Origin: Acidobacteriota bacterium
GTDB lineage: Bacteria > Acidobacteriota > Blastocatellia > Pyrinomonadales > Pyrinomonadaceae
Direction: 5' to 3'
NCBI GenBank assembly: GCA_023389035.1
Contig: JAEWFC010000004.1
Coordinates: 137,087-201,086 of the forward strand
Length of the DNA: 64,000 bases
This document shows, piece after piece, positions 16,850 through 25,430 of the stretch. Below the pieces are notes generated by a model. The model saw nothing but the letters and a program-made list of their open reading frames with translations, had not been told where the DNA came from and ran no database searches. Both the position numbers and the translations under genes were made by a program. The first letter of the stretch is position 1. The number at the start of each line of letters is the position of its first letter.

Positions 16850-19027
16850 TTAGCGATTCTGAGTTCGCGGATCCTGTTTAGGAGTTAGCTTGTATTCTTT
16901 CGGCGGTTCGGCGCCCATAAGGTGCTTTACGAAATAATCCCATCGGCGCCGCATCATATAGAAGTTGTCCGCTCCATAGCCATGCCGCGCGTTTGGAAAG
17001 ATCACCAGGTCGAAATCCTTGTTCGCCTTAATAAGTGCATCAACGACGAGATATGTATTGTACGGCGGGACATTGTCGTCCATATTGCCGTGGGCAAGCA
17101 TTAACTTGCCCTTAAGGCCGCCGGCATACATTTGGTTTGCCTGCTTTTCATAGTTGTCGCCCACGAGTCGGCCGATATAGCGCTCGCCCCAATCATCTTC
17201 ATAATTGCGATTGTCATGGTTGCCGGACTGTGAAACGCCTACCTTATAAAAGTCAGGAAACCGGAACATCGCGGCCGCGGTCGCAAATCCTCCGCCCGAA
17301 TGACCCCAGATACCGACCCGCGTAACGTCCATGTAAGGATGCTTTGCGGCCAGCTCCTTGATACCGGCGATCTGATCCTCCAATGTGTTGTCAGCCATGT
17401 TCCCGTAACACGCATCGTGGAAAGATTTCGACCGATCAGGATTGCATGTTCCATCTATCACAACGACGATAAAACCGAGTTCTGCAAGAGCCTGGTGATC
17501 GCTTCTGGATGCTGCAAAAGACCGCGACCCTACACCGCCGGCCTGCGGACCGGGATAGATATAATTGACGATAGGGTATTTCCTTTTTGGATCGAGGGCT
17601 GTCGGGGTGAACATCAGACCATAAAGATCCCATTTACCATCTCGCGACTTGGTCGTTATAGGTGTCGGGGGCTTCCAGCCCGCTTCACTCAGCCTTGAAA
17701 TGTCAGTTTTTTCAAGCGTCGCGATAAGTTTGCCGTTCAGGTCTCTGAGGACAGCCGTATTCGGTGAATCGGGTTTGGAAAAATTATCGACAAAGAATTG
17801 TCCGTTCGGAGAAAGCGTCACCTGATGGTGGCCGTCTTCCGGGGTAAGCAGAGTTAGTCCGCTGCCGTCGAACCGCACTTTGTAGAAATGTGCGAAATAC
17901 GGGTCCCGGCCAGCCTCCCGCCCATTTGCTTCAAAATATATCGTTCGCGCAGCTTCATCAACTCTCAGGATCCGCGTGACAACAAAATCGCCCTGAGTTA
18001 TACGATTCTTAACTTGCGCGGTCTCTAGGTCATAAAGATAAAGATGGCCCCAATCGTCGCGTTCCGAATACCAAATAGCCTCTCGGGTTTTTGGGAAATA
18101 GCGCCAGTTGATACCGCCCTGCCCGGATTCGTATTGAGTTTCCACCTTTTCTTCGAAGACCTCGCGAACTTCGCCCGTTTCTGTATCCGCGATGCGGAAT
18201 TTCGCCCACTTGTGATCGCGAGGCGTCGAGACGAATGCAAGGTATCGTGAATCCGGGCTCCACTCATTGTCATCAAAAGTTCCTGTACACGTGATGTCGT
18301 CACACAAGGTTCCGCGACGATCGTCGGGTTCGACCTTTAATCGGACAACCGAATTATTCGCCAAGTTTACGATTATGCGGTGGATCTTTATCACGTCCTT
18401 ATCCTGCGGCAGCGGGTATTTCCATGCTTCGAGCTTCGGAGCCCCCACATTAGTAGTAGCGAGGTACATATCGCTCACATGACGCTGATCCTGCTGATAG
18501 CTGGCAAACTTCGTGGAATCCGGTGACCAGATGAGTACCGGACGATCGCTCTTCCGCCAACCTGCGTTATCGGTGGCGTACCCGAAATCCTTTACTCCGT
18601 CTTTTGTTATTTGAGTTTCTGCTCCGGATCCCACATCCTTAACCCAGAGATTCCAGTCCCTGATGAAGACCTCTTTCTTTCCGTCCGGCGAGCGTGACAC
18701 ATTGCCTCCGGCGAACCTTCCGGACGGAGCTGCCGGCGAGGTTATTCCTAATTCGGAGAGTGTCGGCGCCGAACGCTTGGCACCATTTGAGGGGTCAACG
18801 ACCACGTATTCAGAACCGGTCGACGTCAAAACCTGATACCAAAACCGGCCGTCTCGCAAGAATATGGGCCGAACGGAGGCTCGGTCGACCAGAGGGGCCG
18901 TGTTATAGCTGAGCATCTTTTCAGCACGAGCGTAATCCTCATTGGTCAAGACGGCGTTTTGAGCGGTGATCGTCACCGCTGTTCCTAATACGAGTATGAT
19001 CGACAGAAGCTTCGGAGCTTTTCTCAT
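16850..19027 (-). CDS. S9 family peptidase (dipeptidyl-peptidase IV type), exported
   Basis: 725 residues with a signal peptide (SIILVLGTAVTITA). The N-terminal DPPIV-type beta-propeller covers residues about 60-450 (SPDGKKEVFIRDWNLWVKD, WSPDSRYLAFVSTPRD). The C-terminal alpha/beta hydrolase domain holds the catalytic Ser577 in GHSGGG, an Asp at about 650 in AHGNMDDNVPP and His682 in ARHGYG. The E-E pair of strict DPP IV is not obvious, so the exact specificity (dipeptidyl- or acylaminoacyl-peptidase) is open. It probably degrades peptides in the periplasm. It has its own transcript ending at the shared terminator. Confidence 0.92.
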   Translation of the reverse strand: MRKAPKLLSIILVLGTAVTITAQNAVLTNEDYARAEKMLSYNTAPLVDRASVRPIFLRDGRFWYQVLTSTGSEYVVVDPSNGAKRSAPTLSELGITSPAAPSGRFAGGNVSRSPDGKKEVFIRDWNLWVKDVGSGAETQITKDGVKDFGYATDNAGWRKSDRPVLIWSPDSTKFASYQQDQRHVSDMYLATTNVGAPKLEAWKYPLPQDKDVIKIHRIIVNLANNSVVRLKVEPDDRRGTLCDDITCTGTFDDNEWSPDSRYLAFVSTPRDHKWAKFRIADTETGEVREVFEEKVETQYESGQGGINWRYFPKTREAIWYSERDDWGHLYLYDLETAQVKNRITQGDFVVTRILRVDEAARTIYFEANGREAGRDPYFAHFYKVRFDGSGLTLLTPEDGHHQVTLSPNGQFFVDNFSKPDSPNTAVLRDLNGKLIATLEKTDISRLSEAGWKPPTPITTKSRDGKWDLYGLMFTPTALDPKRKYPIVNYIYPGPQAGGVGSRSFAASRSDHQALAELGFIVVVIDGTCNPDRSKSFHDACYGNMADNTLEDQIAGIKELAAKHPYMDVTRVGIWGHSGGGFATAAAMFRFPDFYKVGVSQSGNHDNRNYEDDWGERYIGRLVGDNYEKQANQMYAGGLKGKLMLAHGNMDDNVPPYNTYLVVDALIKANKDFDLVIFPNARHGYGADNFYMMRRRWDYFVKHLMGAEPPKEYKLTPKQDPRTQNR

Positions 19028-19137
19028 AATTTTGTCGCAATGCGAAGGTATGTTCCTGATTACCGAGTCCGGGTAAGTCTGATATTATCAAATCCTTAAG
19101 CTTTCCGATAAATACCGACACCAGTACGGAGAAGAAG

Positions 19138-19410
19138 ATGCCGAAATTTGTGATCGAACGGGATATTCCGCAGGCTGGGAACATGACCTCAGAAGAGCTT
19201 ATGGCCGCATCCCAAAAATCCTGCAGTGTGCTGAACAAGCTTGGGGCAGAGATACAGTGGATCCATAGTTATGTGACGGACGACAAGATCTACTGCGTCT
19301 ATACAGCGCCAAGCCACGAATTGATCGAGGAACACGCAAGAGACAGCGGCTTCCCGGCAAATCGGATCTCTGAAGTAAAGGCAATGATCGATCCGACGCG
19401 TGCCGGATAG
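19138..19410 (+). CDS. DUF4242 family small protein
   Basis: 90 residues, a ferredoxin-like alpha/beta fold. It starts PKFVIERDIPQAGNMTSEEL and has GAEIQWIHSYVTDDKIYCVYTAPSHELI followed by EHARDSGFPANRISEV, typical of DUF4242. One member, a Streptomyces protein, binds nickel; the His residues here (H44, H55, H61 approximately) could serve that role but this is inferred. No signal peptide. It is divergent from the S9 peptidase and appears monocistronic. Confidence 0.8.
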   Translation: MPKFVIERDIPQAGNMTSEELMAASQKSCSVLNKLGAEIQWIHSYVTDDKIYCVYTAPSHELIEEHARDSGFPANRISEVKAMIDPTRAG

Positions 19411-19495
19411 GCAGACTTTTTTTCGCTTCCTCAATTTAGTATTCTGTATAGTTTAGAGCGTTGCAGGACACGATTCGGAGCGAGCCAAAACCTAT

Positions 19496-21241
19496 ATGAG
19501 TATTGAAGTTGTGATGCCCCAGATGGGCGAATCGATCACCGAGGGAACCGTCTCCAAATGGCTGAAAGCAGTTGGTGACAATATCGAGAAGGATGAGGCG
19601 ATCCTGGAGATCTCAACCGATAAGGTTGACGCTGAAGTTCCCAGTCCATCCGCCGGTACCCTTCTGGAGATTCGCCACCAGGAGGGTGAAACCGTGGAGG
19701 TCGGCACCGTTCTCGCTACCATCGGCTCGGAAGGAGAATCGGCTGAGACGCCGGTCAGCGCCGAGGCTTCGGCACCAGTTGCCAAAGAAACGGACCAGGC
19801 AGAGCCCCCAGCGGAAACCCCGGAATCTATCGAACCTCCAACTCCGCAGATACTCGAAGAAAAGCCCGAAACCAAAACTGCCCCTGTAGAGGCGTCCGGC
19901 GATGCTGAAGAAGTGGTCATGCCTCAAATGGGCGAATCCATTACAGAGGGTACGGTATCAAAATGGCTGAAAGCTGTCGGCGACGATATAGAAAAAGACG
20001 AGCCCCTGCTCGAGATCTCAACGGATAAGGTCGATGCAGAAGTTCCCTCGCCGGTTGGTGGAAAGCTGCTAAGTATAAATGTTGAAGAGGGCCAAACTGT
20101 CGAGGTTGGAGCGGTAGTTGCCCTTGTTGGGGCCGCTGGGACGGCTGCAACATCATCTTCACCCTCGCCCTCGGTTAAGGCTGACAGTCTTACGGTTGAC
20201 GTAACGCCTCCGCAAGAACCCGCAAAGCCCGCGGGCTTGCCCGTTCCGACATCTGCCGCACCGCAGAATGGCGGCGGTAACGGCGATCGCTCTGTGGATG
20301 AGCTCCGAAGGATGAAATCGAGCCCGCTCGTTCGCAACATCGCTAAGGAACACGGTATCGATATCACGCGTATCGAGGGCTCAGGGATCAGCGGGCGGGT
20401 AACGAAGAAGGACATCCTGTCGTTCATCGAAACCGGTGCCGCACTGCGGCCCGAAGATCTGCTTCAAAAGGGTGTTGCTGGCCGAGCCTCACAGACGGAA
20501 TTAAGAGCGTCTCGGCCGTCTGCCGCTCAGGCGTCCACGAGCGATCGTGTCGAGAAAATGTCCGTGATGCGGAAGAAGATCGCTGAGCACATGACATTCT
20601 CCAAGCAGACATCGGCCCATGTGACCAGCGTTTACGAGATCGACATGACCAATGTCGCGAAGCTTCGTGATAGGAACAAAGCCGATTTTCAAGCCCGCTA
20701 CGGAACGAAGCTCACATACATGCCCTTCATCTTCCAAGCGGTTACGAGTGCGATCCGTAAGTTCCCGATCGTGAACTCGCAGGTAAATGGCGAGGAGATC
20801 ATCTACAAGGGCGATATCAACCTCGGGATGGCTGTGGCCCTCGATTGGGGCCTGATCGTTCCGGTGATCCGTAAAGCCGATACACTATCGCTTTCCGGCC
20901 TTGCGTTAGCTGCAAATGACTTGGCTGACCGGGCACGAACCAAGAAACTTAACCCTGACGAGGTTACTGGCGGGACCTTTACGATAACAAATCCGGGTGT
21001 TTTTGGTGGTCTCTACGGAACGCCTATCATAAATCAGCCCCAAGTAGCCATACTTTGCGTGGGAACGATAGAAAAACGCCCGAAAGTCTTTACGTCGCCT
21101 GAAGGCGACGACTACATCGCGATCCGGCAGATGGCCTATTTCGCACTAACGTACGATCATCGTGTCGTAGACGGAGCCGATGCTGAACAGTTCTTGTCTT
21201 ACATGAAGAAATACTTGGAAACTGCTGATTTTGCACTATAA
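19496..21241 (+). CDS. sucB: 2-oxoacid dehydrogenase E2 component (dihydrolipoyl succinyltransferase type), two lipoyl domains
   Basis: 581 residues. Two lipoyl domains lie at about 1-75 and 137-212; both carry the lipoylated Lys in EISTDKVDAEVPSP and are nearly identical in protein sequence while differing at many synonymous positions. An E-, P- and A-rich linker separates them. The E1/E3-binding domain is at about 275-315 (SPLVRNIAKEHGIDITRIEGSG). The catalytic domain ends with the DHRVVDGADA motif carrying the active-site His. This architecture is that of the actinobacterial/acidobacterial 2-oxoglutarate dehydrogenase E2. A pyruvate or branched-chain E2 role cannot be excluded because no E1 gene is adjacent. 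Confidence 0.88.
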   Translation: MSIEVVMPQMGESITEGTVSKWLKAVGDNIEKDEAILEISTDKVDAEVPSPSAGTLLEIRHQEGETVEVGTVLATIGSEGESAETPVSAEASAPVAKETDQAEPPAETPESIEPPTPQILEEKPETKTAPVEASGDAEEVVMPQMGESITEGTVSKWLKAVGDDIEKDEPLLEISTDKVDAEVPSPVGGKLLSINVEEGQTVEVGAVVALVGAAGTAATSSSPSPSVKADSLTVDVTPPQEPAKPAGLPVPTSAAPQNGGGNGDRSVDELRRMKSSPLVRNIAKEHGIDITRIEGSGISGRVTKKDILSFIETGAALRPEDLLQKGVAGRASQTELRASRPSAAQASTSDRVEKMSVMRKKIAEHMTFSKQTSAHVTSVYEIDMTNVAKLRDRNKADFQARYGTKLTYMPFIFQAVTSAIRKFPIVNSQVNGEEIIYKGDINLGMAVALDWGLIVPVIRKADTLSLSGLALAANDLADRARTKKLNPDEVTGGTFTITNPGVFGGLYGTPIINQPQVAILCVGTIEKRPKVFTSPEGDDYIAIRQMAYFALTYDHRVVDGADAEQFLSYMKKYLETADFAL

Positions 21242-21610
21242 ACTCCGATTTTTCTTCTTGATGTTTAATGCCCATTTCGGTTATCCTCTTCGAGATCGGA
21301 TAGCGGCGCGATTTGATACATTTTGTATTGAATCGGCGCAGTAGATAAGTCGAGTCTTCCGGAAAACGTACAAATTCCGATCACAATTCCTCCCTTTTTG
21401 ATATACCGGATAGTAAGTAGTGCCATCAACTAAAGGTGTTTGCATAGCAAACGACGCCTTCGGACGGTTGGCACGATACTTGTTAACGCTTCTACGGAAT
21501 GAAACCGTACGGATAGACGTGAAGCTGCCCGCAATCAAGACCTTATTGTTTGCGTCTATGGATGCAGGTTTTAGAAATTGAAAATTCGCATCATAGGAGA
21601 AAAGATTTAT
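21242..21610. other. Intergenic region, no gene found
   Basis: About 370 bases between the E2 gene and the OmpA-family gene. A minus-strand 85-residue frame (21281-21538) has no ribosome-binding site or recognisable sequence. The only support I see is AGGAG at 21595-21599 serving the next gene. Confidence 0.5.
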
Positions 21611-22588
21611 ATGCTAAAAAGAACATCGTTATTAGTCCTCGCCCTCGCATTTGGGGCCCTAAATGTACTTGCTCAGGACGCGCAGCTTCGCAGCCTGGTC
21701 GCCGGTCAAAAATATACGATCGAAGGGGTAGTAGTTTCCAAGATCGACGAACAGACGTTGGTAGTGAGAGATGCAGTCGGCGTTGATACTCAGGTGGTGA
21801 TCGCACCGAATGCGAGCATTAAGAACAACTCTTTCTGGGGCGGCGACAGCTATCCCGTTGGGTCGTTGGTTCGCGGTCTTAACGTTAAGGTCGAAGGTCG
21901 TGGTGATACGATCGGTAACCTAGCCGCTACGAAGGTTCGCTTTGATAAAAGCAACTTGCAGGTCGCTCAGTCGATCGATGCACGTGTTAGCCCTGCTGAA
22001 GCACGCCTGACGGCTGCGGAGCAGAATGCCGAACGTGTTTCGGGTCAGATCGATGAGCTGATGGCCATCTCAAATGCTGCACGCGGTGGAGCGAAAGCAG
22101 CGCAGGACACTGCTGACGCAGCTGTCGCCGGTGTAAACGCAACGAATCAGCGTATCAATGCATTGGACGAGTACGTCGTTCAGTCGACGGCGACTGTTAA
22201 CTTCCGGGTTAACAGTTCAGTTCTTTCACCGGAAGCAAAAATGGCGCTTGACGAAGTAGCAGCGACCGCTGTTTCACTTCGCGGCTACACGATCGAAGTA
22301 ACGGGTTTTGCATCGTCTGAGGGCAATGCTGCTGCTAACAAGCGTCTCAGCCAGCGACGTGCACAGGCCGTCATCGACTACATGGTCGAGAACCATAACG
22401 TGCCGCTTCGCAGGATCGGTACATCCTATGGCTTCGGCGAACTGCAGGCTGTCGCCGACAATTCGACTCGCGAAGGCCGCGAAGCCAATCGACGAGTGGA
22501 AGTCAAACTTCTTGTGAGCCGTGGACTTAACCAAAACGTTGAGGTCCGTCAGATCGAAGGCGATACGGATAACAGCGACGAACGTTAA
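21611..22588 (+). CDS. OmpA-family outer membrane / peptidoglycan-binding protein
   Basis: 325 residues from the ATG at 21611, chosen because it begins a proper signal peptide (MLKRTSLLVLALAFGALNVLA) and AGGAG precedes it; an upstream in-frame start at 21578 is less likely. Residues about 25-115 resemble a small beta domain (DUF5666-like), followed by a helical coiled region (LTAAEQNAERVSGQIDELM). The C-terminal OmpA domain (about 195-310) has FASSEGNAAANKRLSQRRAQ and NRRVEVKLL, the peptidoglycan-contact segment. It likely anchors the outer membrane to the cell wall. Followed by a terminator. Confidence 0.88.
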   Translation: MLKRTSLLVLALAFGALNVLAQDAQLRSLVAGQKYTIEGVVVSKIDEQTLVVRDAVGVDTQVVIAPNASIKNNSFWGGDSYPVGSLVRGLNVKVEGRGDTIGNLAATKVRFDKSNLQVAQSIDARVSPAEARLTAAEQNAERVSGQIDELMAISNAARGGAKAAQDTADAAVAGVNATNQRINALDEYVVQSTATVNFRVNSSVLSPEAKMALDEVAATAVSLRGYTIEVTGFASSEGNAAANKRLSQRRAQAVIDYMVENHNVPLRRIGTSYGFGELQAVADNSTREGREANRRVEVKLLVSRGLNQNVEVRQIEGDTDNSDER

Positions 22589-22613
22589 GTTCGGTTCTTA
22601 ATTTATTCATTTG

Positions 22614-22646
22614 GCGGGACCGGACATACGTCTGTCCCGCTTTTTT
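22614..22646 (+). terminator. Rho-independent terminator after the OmpA-family gene
   Basis: GCGGGAC and GTCCCGC pair around a 13-base loop and are followed by six T. Confidence 0.85.
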
Positions 22647-22691
22647 CATCAAAGAACGGACGACTATTCCAGCTTGAAGGATGATCTCTCT

Positions 22692-23801
22692 ATGTTTATC
22701 GCCAAGGCATACTACTCATTACTGCTTCTCACATTTTTTTCTGTTCTTCCGTTATCGATAGACGCCCAGTCGCCAACACCAACCCCAAGGATCAGCGAAG
22801 ATACCGAGGTGATCAAGGTTGATTCCCGCCTGATCATGGTTCCGGTTTCAGTGGTCAATTCTAATGGCGATCCGGTGACCGGCCTTTCGGTGAATGATTT
22901 CCGAATTTCTGAAGAGAATCGGTCACAGGAGATCGAAAGTGTTGGATCAGCGGACTCTGTTCCTCTCGAGATAGCGTTGCTGTTTGACGTATCCGCCAGT
23001 ACCGATGCGATGTTCAAGTTTCAACAGGAAACTGCGGCTAAGTTTTTGAACGAGGTTATGCGGCCAATGGATCGTGCGACCGTATTCACGGTAGGTGCTA
23101 AGCCGGTCTTGGTGCAGTCTCGCGGAACCGCTGATGCATCGATCGTCAGCGTTCGCTCGATCCAGCCGACAAAGGAACAGACCGCTTTTTATGACTCAGT
23201 GGCGGTTGCGACACGCCATCTTCGCGATAACGCACCTGACGCTGCCAGAAAGGTTATGGTTGTCATATCCGACGGCGAAGATACAAATAGCGAGGGAGTA
23301 CTGCGTGCGATCTGGGACGCGGAACGAAAGGTAAGCGATAGCGTTCAGGGTGAAAGTCTTAGAACCTTAAGGGTAAAAGCACGTGACGCCGCAAAGACAC
23401 AGGAGCAGGGCAAGGTCCTAAAAGTTCTGCAGGGTGCTGATACGGTTTTTTATTCGATCAATCCCGGCGGCAGTTCCTATCAGCTGAACCAGATGAGCCG
23501 GTTCGGTCAAGAAAATCTCCAGCGCTTCGCGTCGGAAACCGGCGGTACGGCGTTCCTTCCAAAGTTCGGACCGGTGGATACCAAAGATTATTTAACAAAC
23601 AATAACAACGCCCGCCGAAACGCTGAGCTTCTTGAAGGCATCTTCAAGCAGCTGGCCAATGAGCTCCGTGCGCAGTATGTAATTCGCTATTATTCGGAAA
23701 GCGAATATCCGACCGGCCGTTTTGTAAAGGTCGATGTAAAGCTTTCCAATCCCGGCTCGAACCGTATCCGAGCTCGCGAAGGTTATTACGTGACGAACTG
23801 A
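22692..23801 (+). CDS. Secreted VWFA-domain protein (acidobacterial VWFA-related type)
   Basis: 369 residues from ATG 22692 (the frame is open further upstream but across the preceding terminator). It has a signal peptide (YYSLLLLTFFSVLPLSIDA). A short beta domain follows with VTGLSVNDFRISEE, then the von Willebrand A domain with its MIDAS start LLFDVSASTD (D-x-S-x-S) and VVISDGEDTNSEG. Its C-terminal LRAQYVIRYYSE block is the usual end of the VWFA-related family common in Acidobacteriota. It probably acts as a periplasmic adhesion or assembly factor with a divalent metal. Function is otherwise unknown. Confidence 0.85.
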   Translation: MFIAKAYYSLLLLTFFSVLPLSIDAQSPTPTPRISEDTEVIKVDSRLIMVPVSVVNSNGDPVTGLSVNDFRISEENRSQEIESVGSADSVPLEIALLFDVSASTDAMFKFQQETAAKFLNEVMRPMDRATVFTVGAKPVLVQSRGTADASIVSVRSIQPTKEQTAFYDSVAVATRHLRDNAPDAARKVMVVISDGEDTNSEGVLRAIWDAERKVSDSVQGESLRTLRVKARDAAKTQEQGKVLKVLQGADTVFYSINPGGSSYQLNQMSRFGQENLQRFASETGGTAFLPKFGPVDTKDYLTNNNNARRNAELLEGIFKQLANELRAQYVIRYYSESEYPTGRFVKVDVKLSNPGSNRIRAREGYYVTN

Positions 23802-23822
23802 GAAAGTCAACAAGTGTTAATG

Positions 23823-23857
23823 CGGCTGTGGCTAACTTGGTCGCAGCCGTTTGTATT
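23823..23857 (+). terminator. Possible terminator of the VWFA gene
   Basis: CGGCTG and CAGCCG pair around a loop of about 16 bases and are followed by a T-rich tail (TTTGTATTTG). The stem is short and the tail overlaps the duplicated nadE segment. Confidence 0.4.
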
Positions 23858-23935
23858 TGTGAGTGACCGGACGCCGACGTCCGACGCCGATCGCATTCTT
23901 GGATATTATGAGGGTGTTGCCGGCGGCTGACGGCG
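23847..23935 (-). pseudogene. Duplicated 3'-end fragment of nadE
   Basis: Bases 23847-23912 are identical over 66 bases to 25443-25508 inside the 3' end of nadE, and similarity continues with a few changes to about 23935. On the minus strand the copy encodes TLIISKNAIGVGRRRPVTHK as in NadE and then ends differently (YKRLRPS). No other part of nadE is attached. Together the two copies bracket the beta-propeller gene. Confidence 0.85.
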
Positions 23936-23955
23936 TGGGAGAGGCCGGATGGTAC

Positions 23956-25353
23956 TCAGTGGCCGAGGGCATCGCTTCTTTTCCAGATATAGAACGACCT
24001 GCCGTCGCCCCCGCGACCGACAACATATCGCCCGCCGTTCGCCCAAGATGCTCCCGAGAGCCCATCGTCCTTGTTCGGATCCTTTTCGGTATTCTTTATT
24101 CGTTCGGGTGTTACAAGTCTCTGCAAGATTTCACCGGTCGAGCCGTCGGCTATACGAATCTGCTTGTCACTTGAAATAAGGAGATATCTCTGCTCTTCAT
24201 CGAAACGCAAAACGTCGAAATCACGATAGTTGGTCGAAATCGGGTCAAGTTCGGTCTTGCAGACGAGGTTTAAGCTAAATAGTGGCTTTTCCGCGGGTGG
24301 GGCAAAAATCAGAGCCTCTTCGCAGTTATCTACGACTATTCGATCACCGATCGAGGTAACCGTAATCATATGGCCGCTTCGGCCTGAACCGAAAGAAAGC
24401 GGCAAGTTGAACAGCACGTCTCCTGACTCAATATCGCGGGCTTCGATCGACTTACCGCGACGCAGCAATAGCACATTTCCATCATCGCCATATCCGGAAA
24501 TTTCGATCTGGCGTTCCTTACCGACGCGCTCGATCACTGCAATCGGGCTGCCCTTTCGCATAGGTGCCCAGACGGCCACACGAGCTTCGCCGAGACTTGC
24601 GGCCAGGTAACGGCCGTCCCCACCGATAGCTCTTCCTGCGCTCCAGATGTATGGCGAGCGCCCATCCACGACGAGTTTATGAACGCGTCTTCCCGTTTCC
24701 GTATCAATCACTGCGGTCTCAGTCTCAGCGATCAGCGGGCAGAGTAGGCACGTCGTATCTGTCTGTCTCGAATATACGAAATGCATTCCATTATCTACGA
24801 GCCTCGCCAGTCCTAATGACCCTTTGATCAGACTACATACCCTCATTTCAAATGTTTGACCGTCCCAAAAACAGACCTCAGTGCGTTTAAGGTTGTACCT
24901 ACCGCTATAGGTAACCATCACCCGCCCGTCTTGACTCCACTCAGCTTCCCGCACCGACTCAGTTGGCCTTTCAAGCACCTTTACAACTGAGCCATCTTCA
25001 AGATCGATCACCCGTGCACTGACCTTTTTTTCTCGTCGTAAAAGTCGGAACGAAAAGCTGTCAGTCAAAATCGCCCGCCGGCCATCGGGTGAGAACGAAA
25101 TTAATGCGTCCCATTTCTCTGCCCCCGGGAATTTGTGTTGAGCGTCGAGTTTCAACTTGCCGGTCGCGAGGTCCCAGTGCCGGATCGACGCCGACCCGAC
25201 CGCGATCAACGTTCCGTCCTCCCTTAAATTGCTCGCAATCACTTGATCCTTCGAATTGTCGAAGCTGAGTTTGTAGAGAAACTGGAATGGCTCTTGAGCA
25301 CTTGCAGACCCAGCAAAAAGCAGGGCGTAGAGTAAGACACAATACCGAAACAT
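23956..25353 (-). CDS. Exported WD40/YVTN-like beta-propeller protein
   Basis: 465 residues from the ATG at 25353; a TTG at 25371 in frame is the alternative. Signal peptide MFRYCVLLYALLFAGSASA, then propeller-like repeats: AVGSASIRHWDLATGKLKLD, EAEWSQDGRVMVTYSG, EARDIESGDVLFNLPL, SDKQIRIADGSTGEILQRL. Two Cys pairs (TCLLCPL and others) could form disulfides. No catalytic signature; ligand unknown. The gene sits between a complete nadE 3' end and a detached copy of the same 3' end, which suggests it was inserted there. Its stop is about 20 bases from the detached copy. Confidence 0.78.
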   Translation of the reverse strand: MFRYCVLLYALLFAGSASAQEPFQFLYKLSFDNSKDQVIASNLREDGTLIAVGSASIRHWDLATGKLKLDAQHKFPGAEKWDALISFSPDGRRAILTDSFSFRLLRREKKVSARVIDLEDGSVVKVLERPTESVREAEWSQDGRVMVTYSGRYNLKRTEVCFWDGQTFEMRVCSLIKGSLGLARLVDNGMHFVYSRQTDTTCLLCPLIAETETAVIDTETGRRVHKLVVDGRSPYIWSAGRAIGGDGRYLAASLGEARVAVWAPMRKGSPIAVIERVGKERQIEISGYGDDGNVLLLRRGKSIEARDIESGDVLFNLPLSFGSGRSGHMITVTSIGDRIVVDNCEEALIFAPPAEKPLFSLNLVCKTELDPISTNYRDFDVLRFDEEQRYLLISSDKQIRIADGSTGEILQRLVTPERIKNTEKDPNKDDGLSGASWANGGRYVVGRGGDGRSFYIWKRSDALGH

Positions 25354-25430
25354 GCCTATACAGTATCGCAATCGATATTAGATAGTTACCGAGATATGAC
25401 ACTTTGCCAGAGTGTCACACTGCGGCGGTC

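Noticed and set aside
21281..21538. An 85-residue minus-strand frame in the gap before the OmpA-family gene
   Set aside because: No ribosome-binding site, no signal or domain, and an implausible composition.
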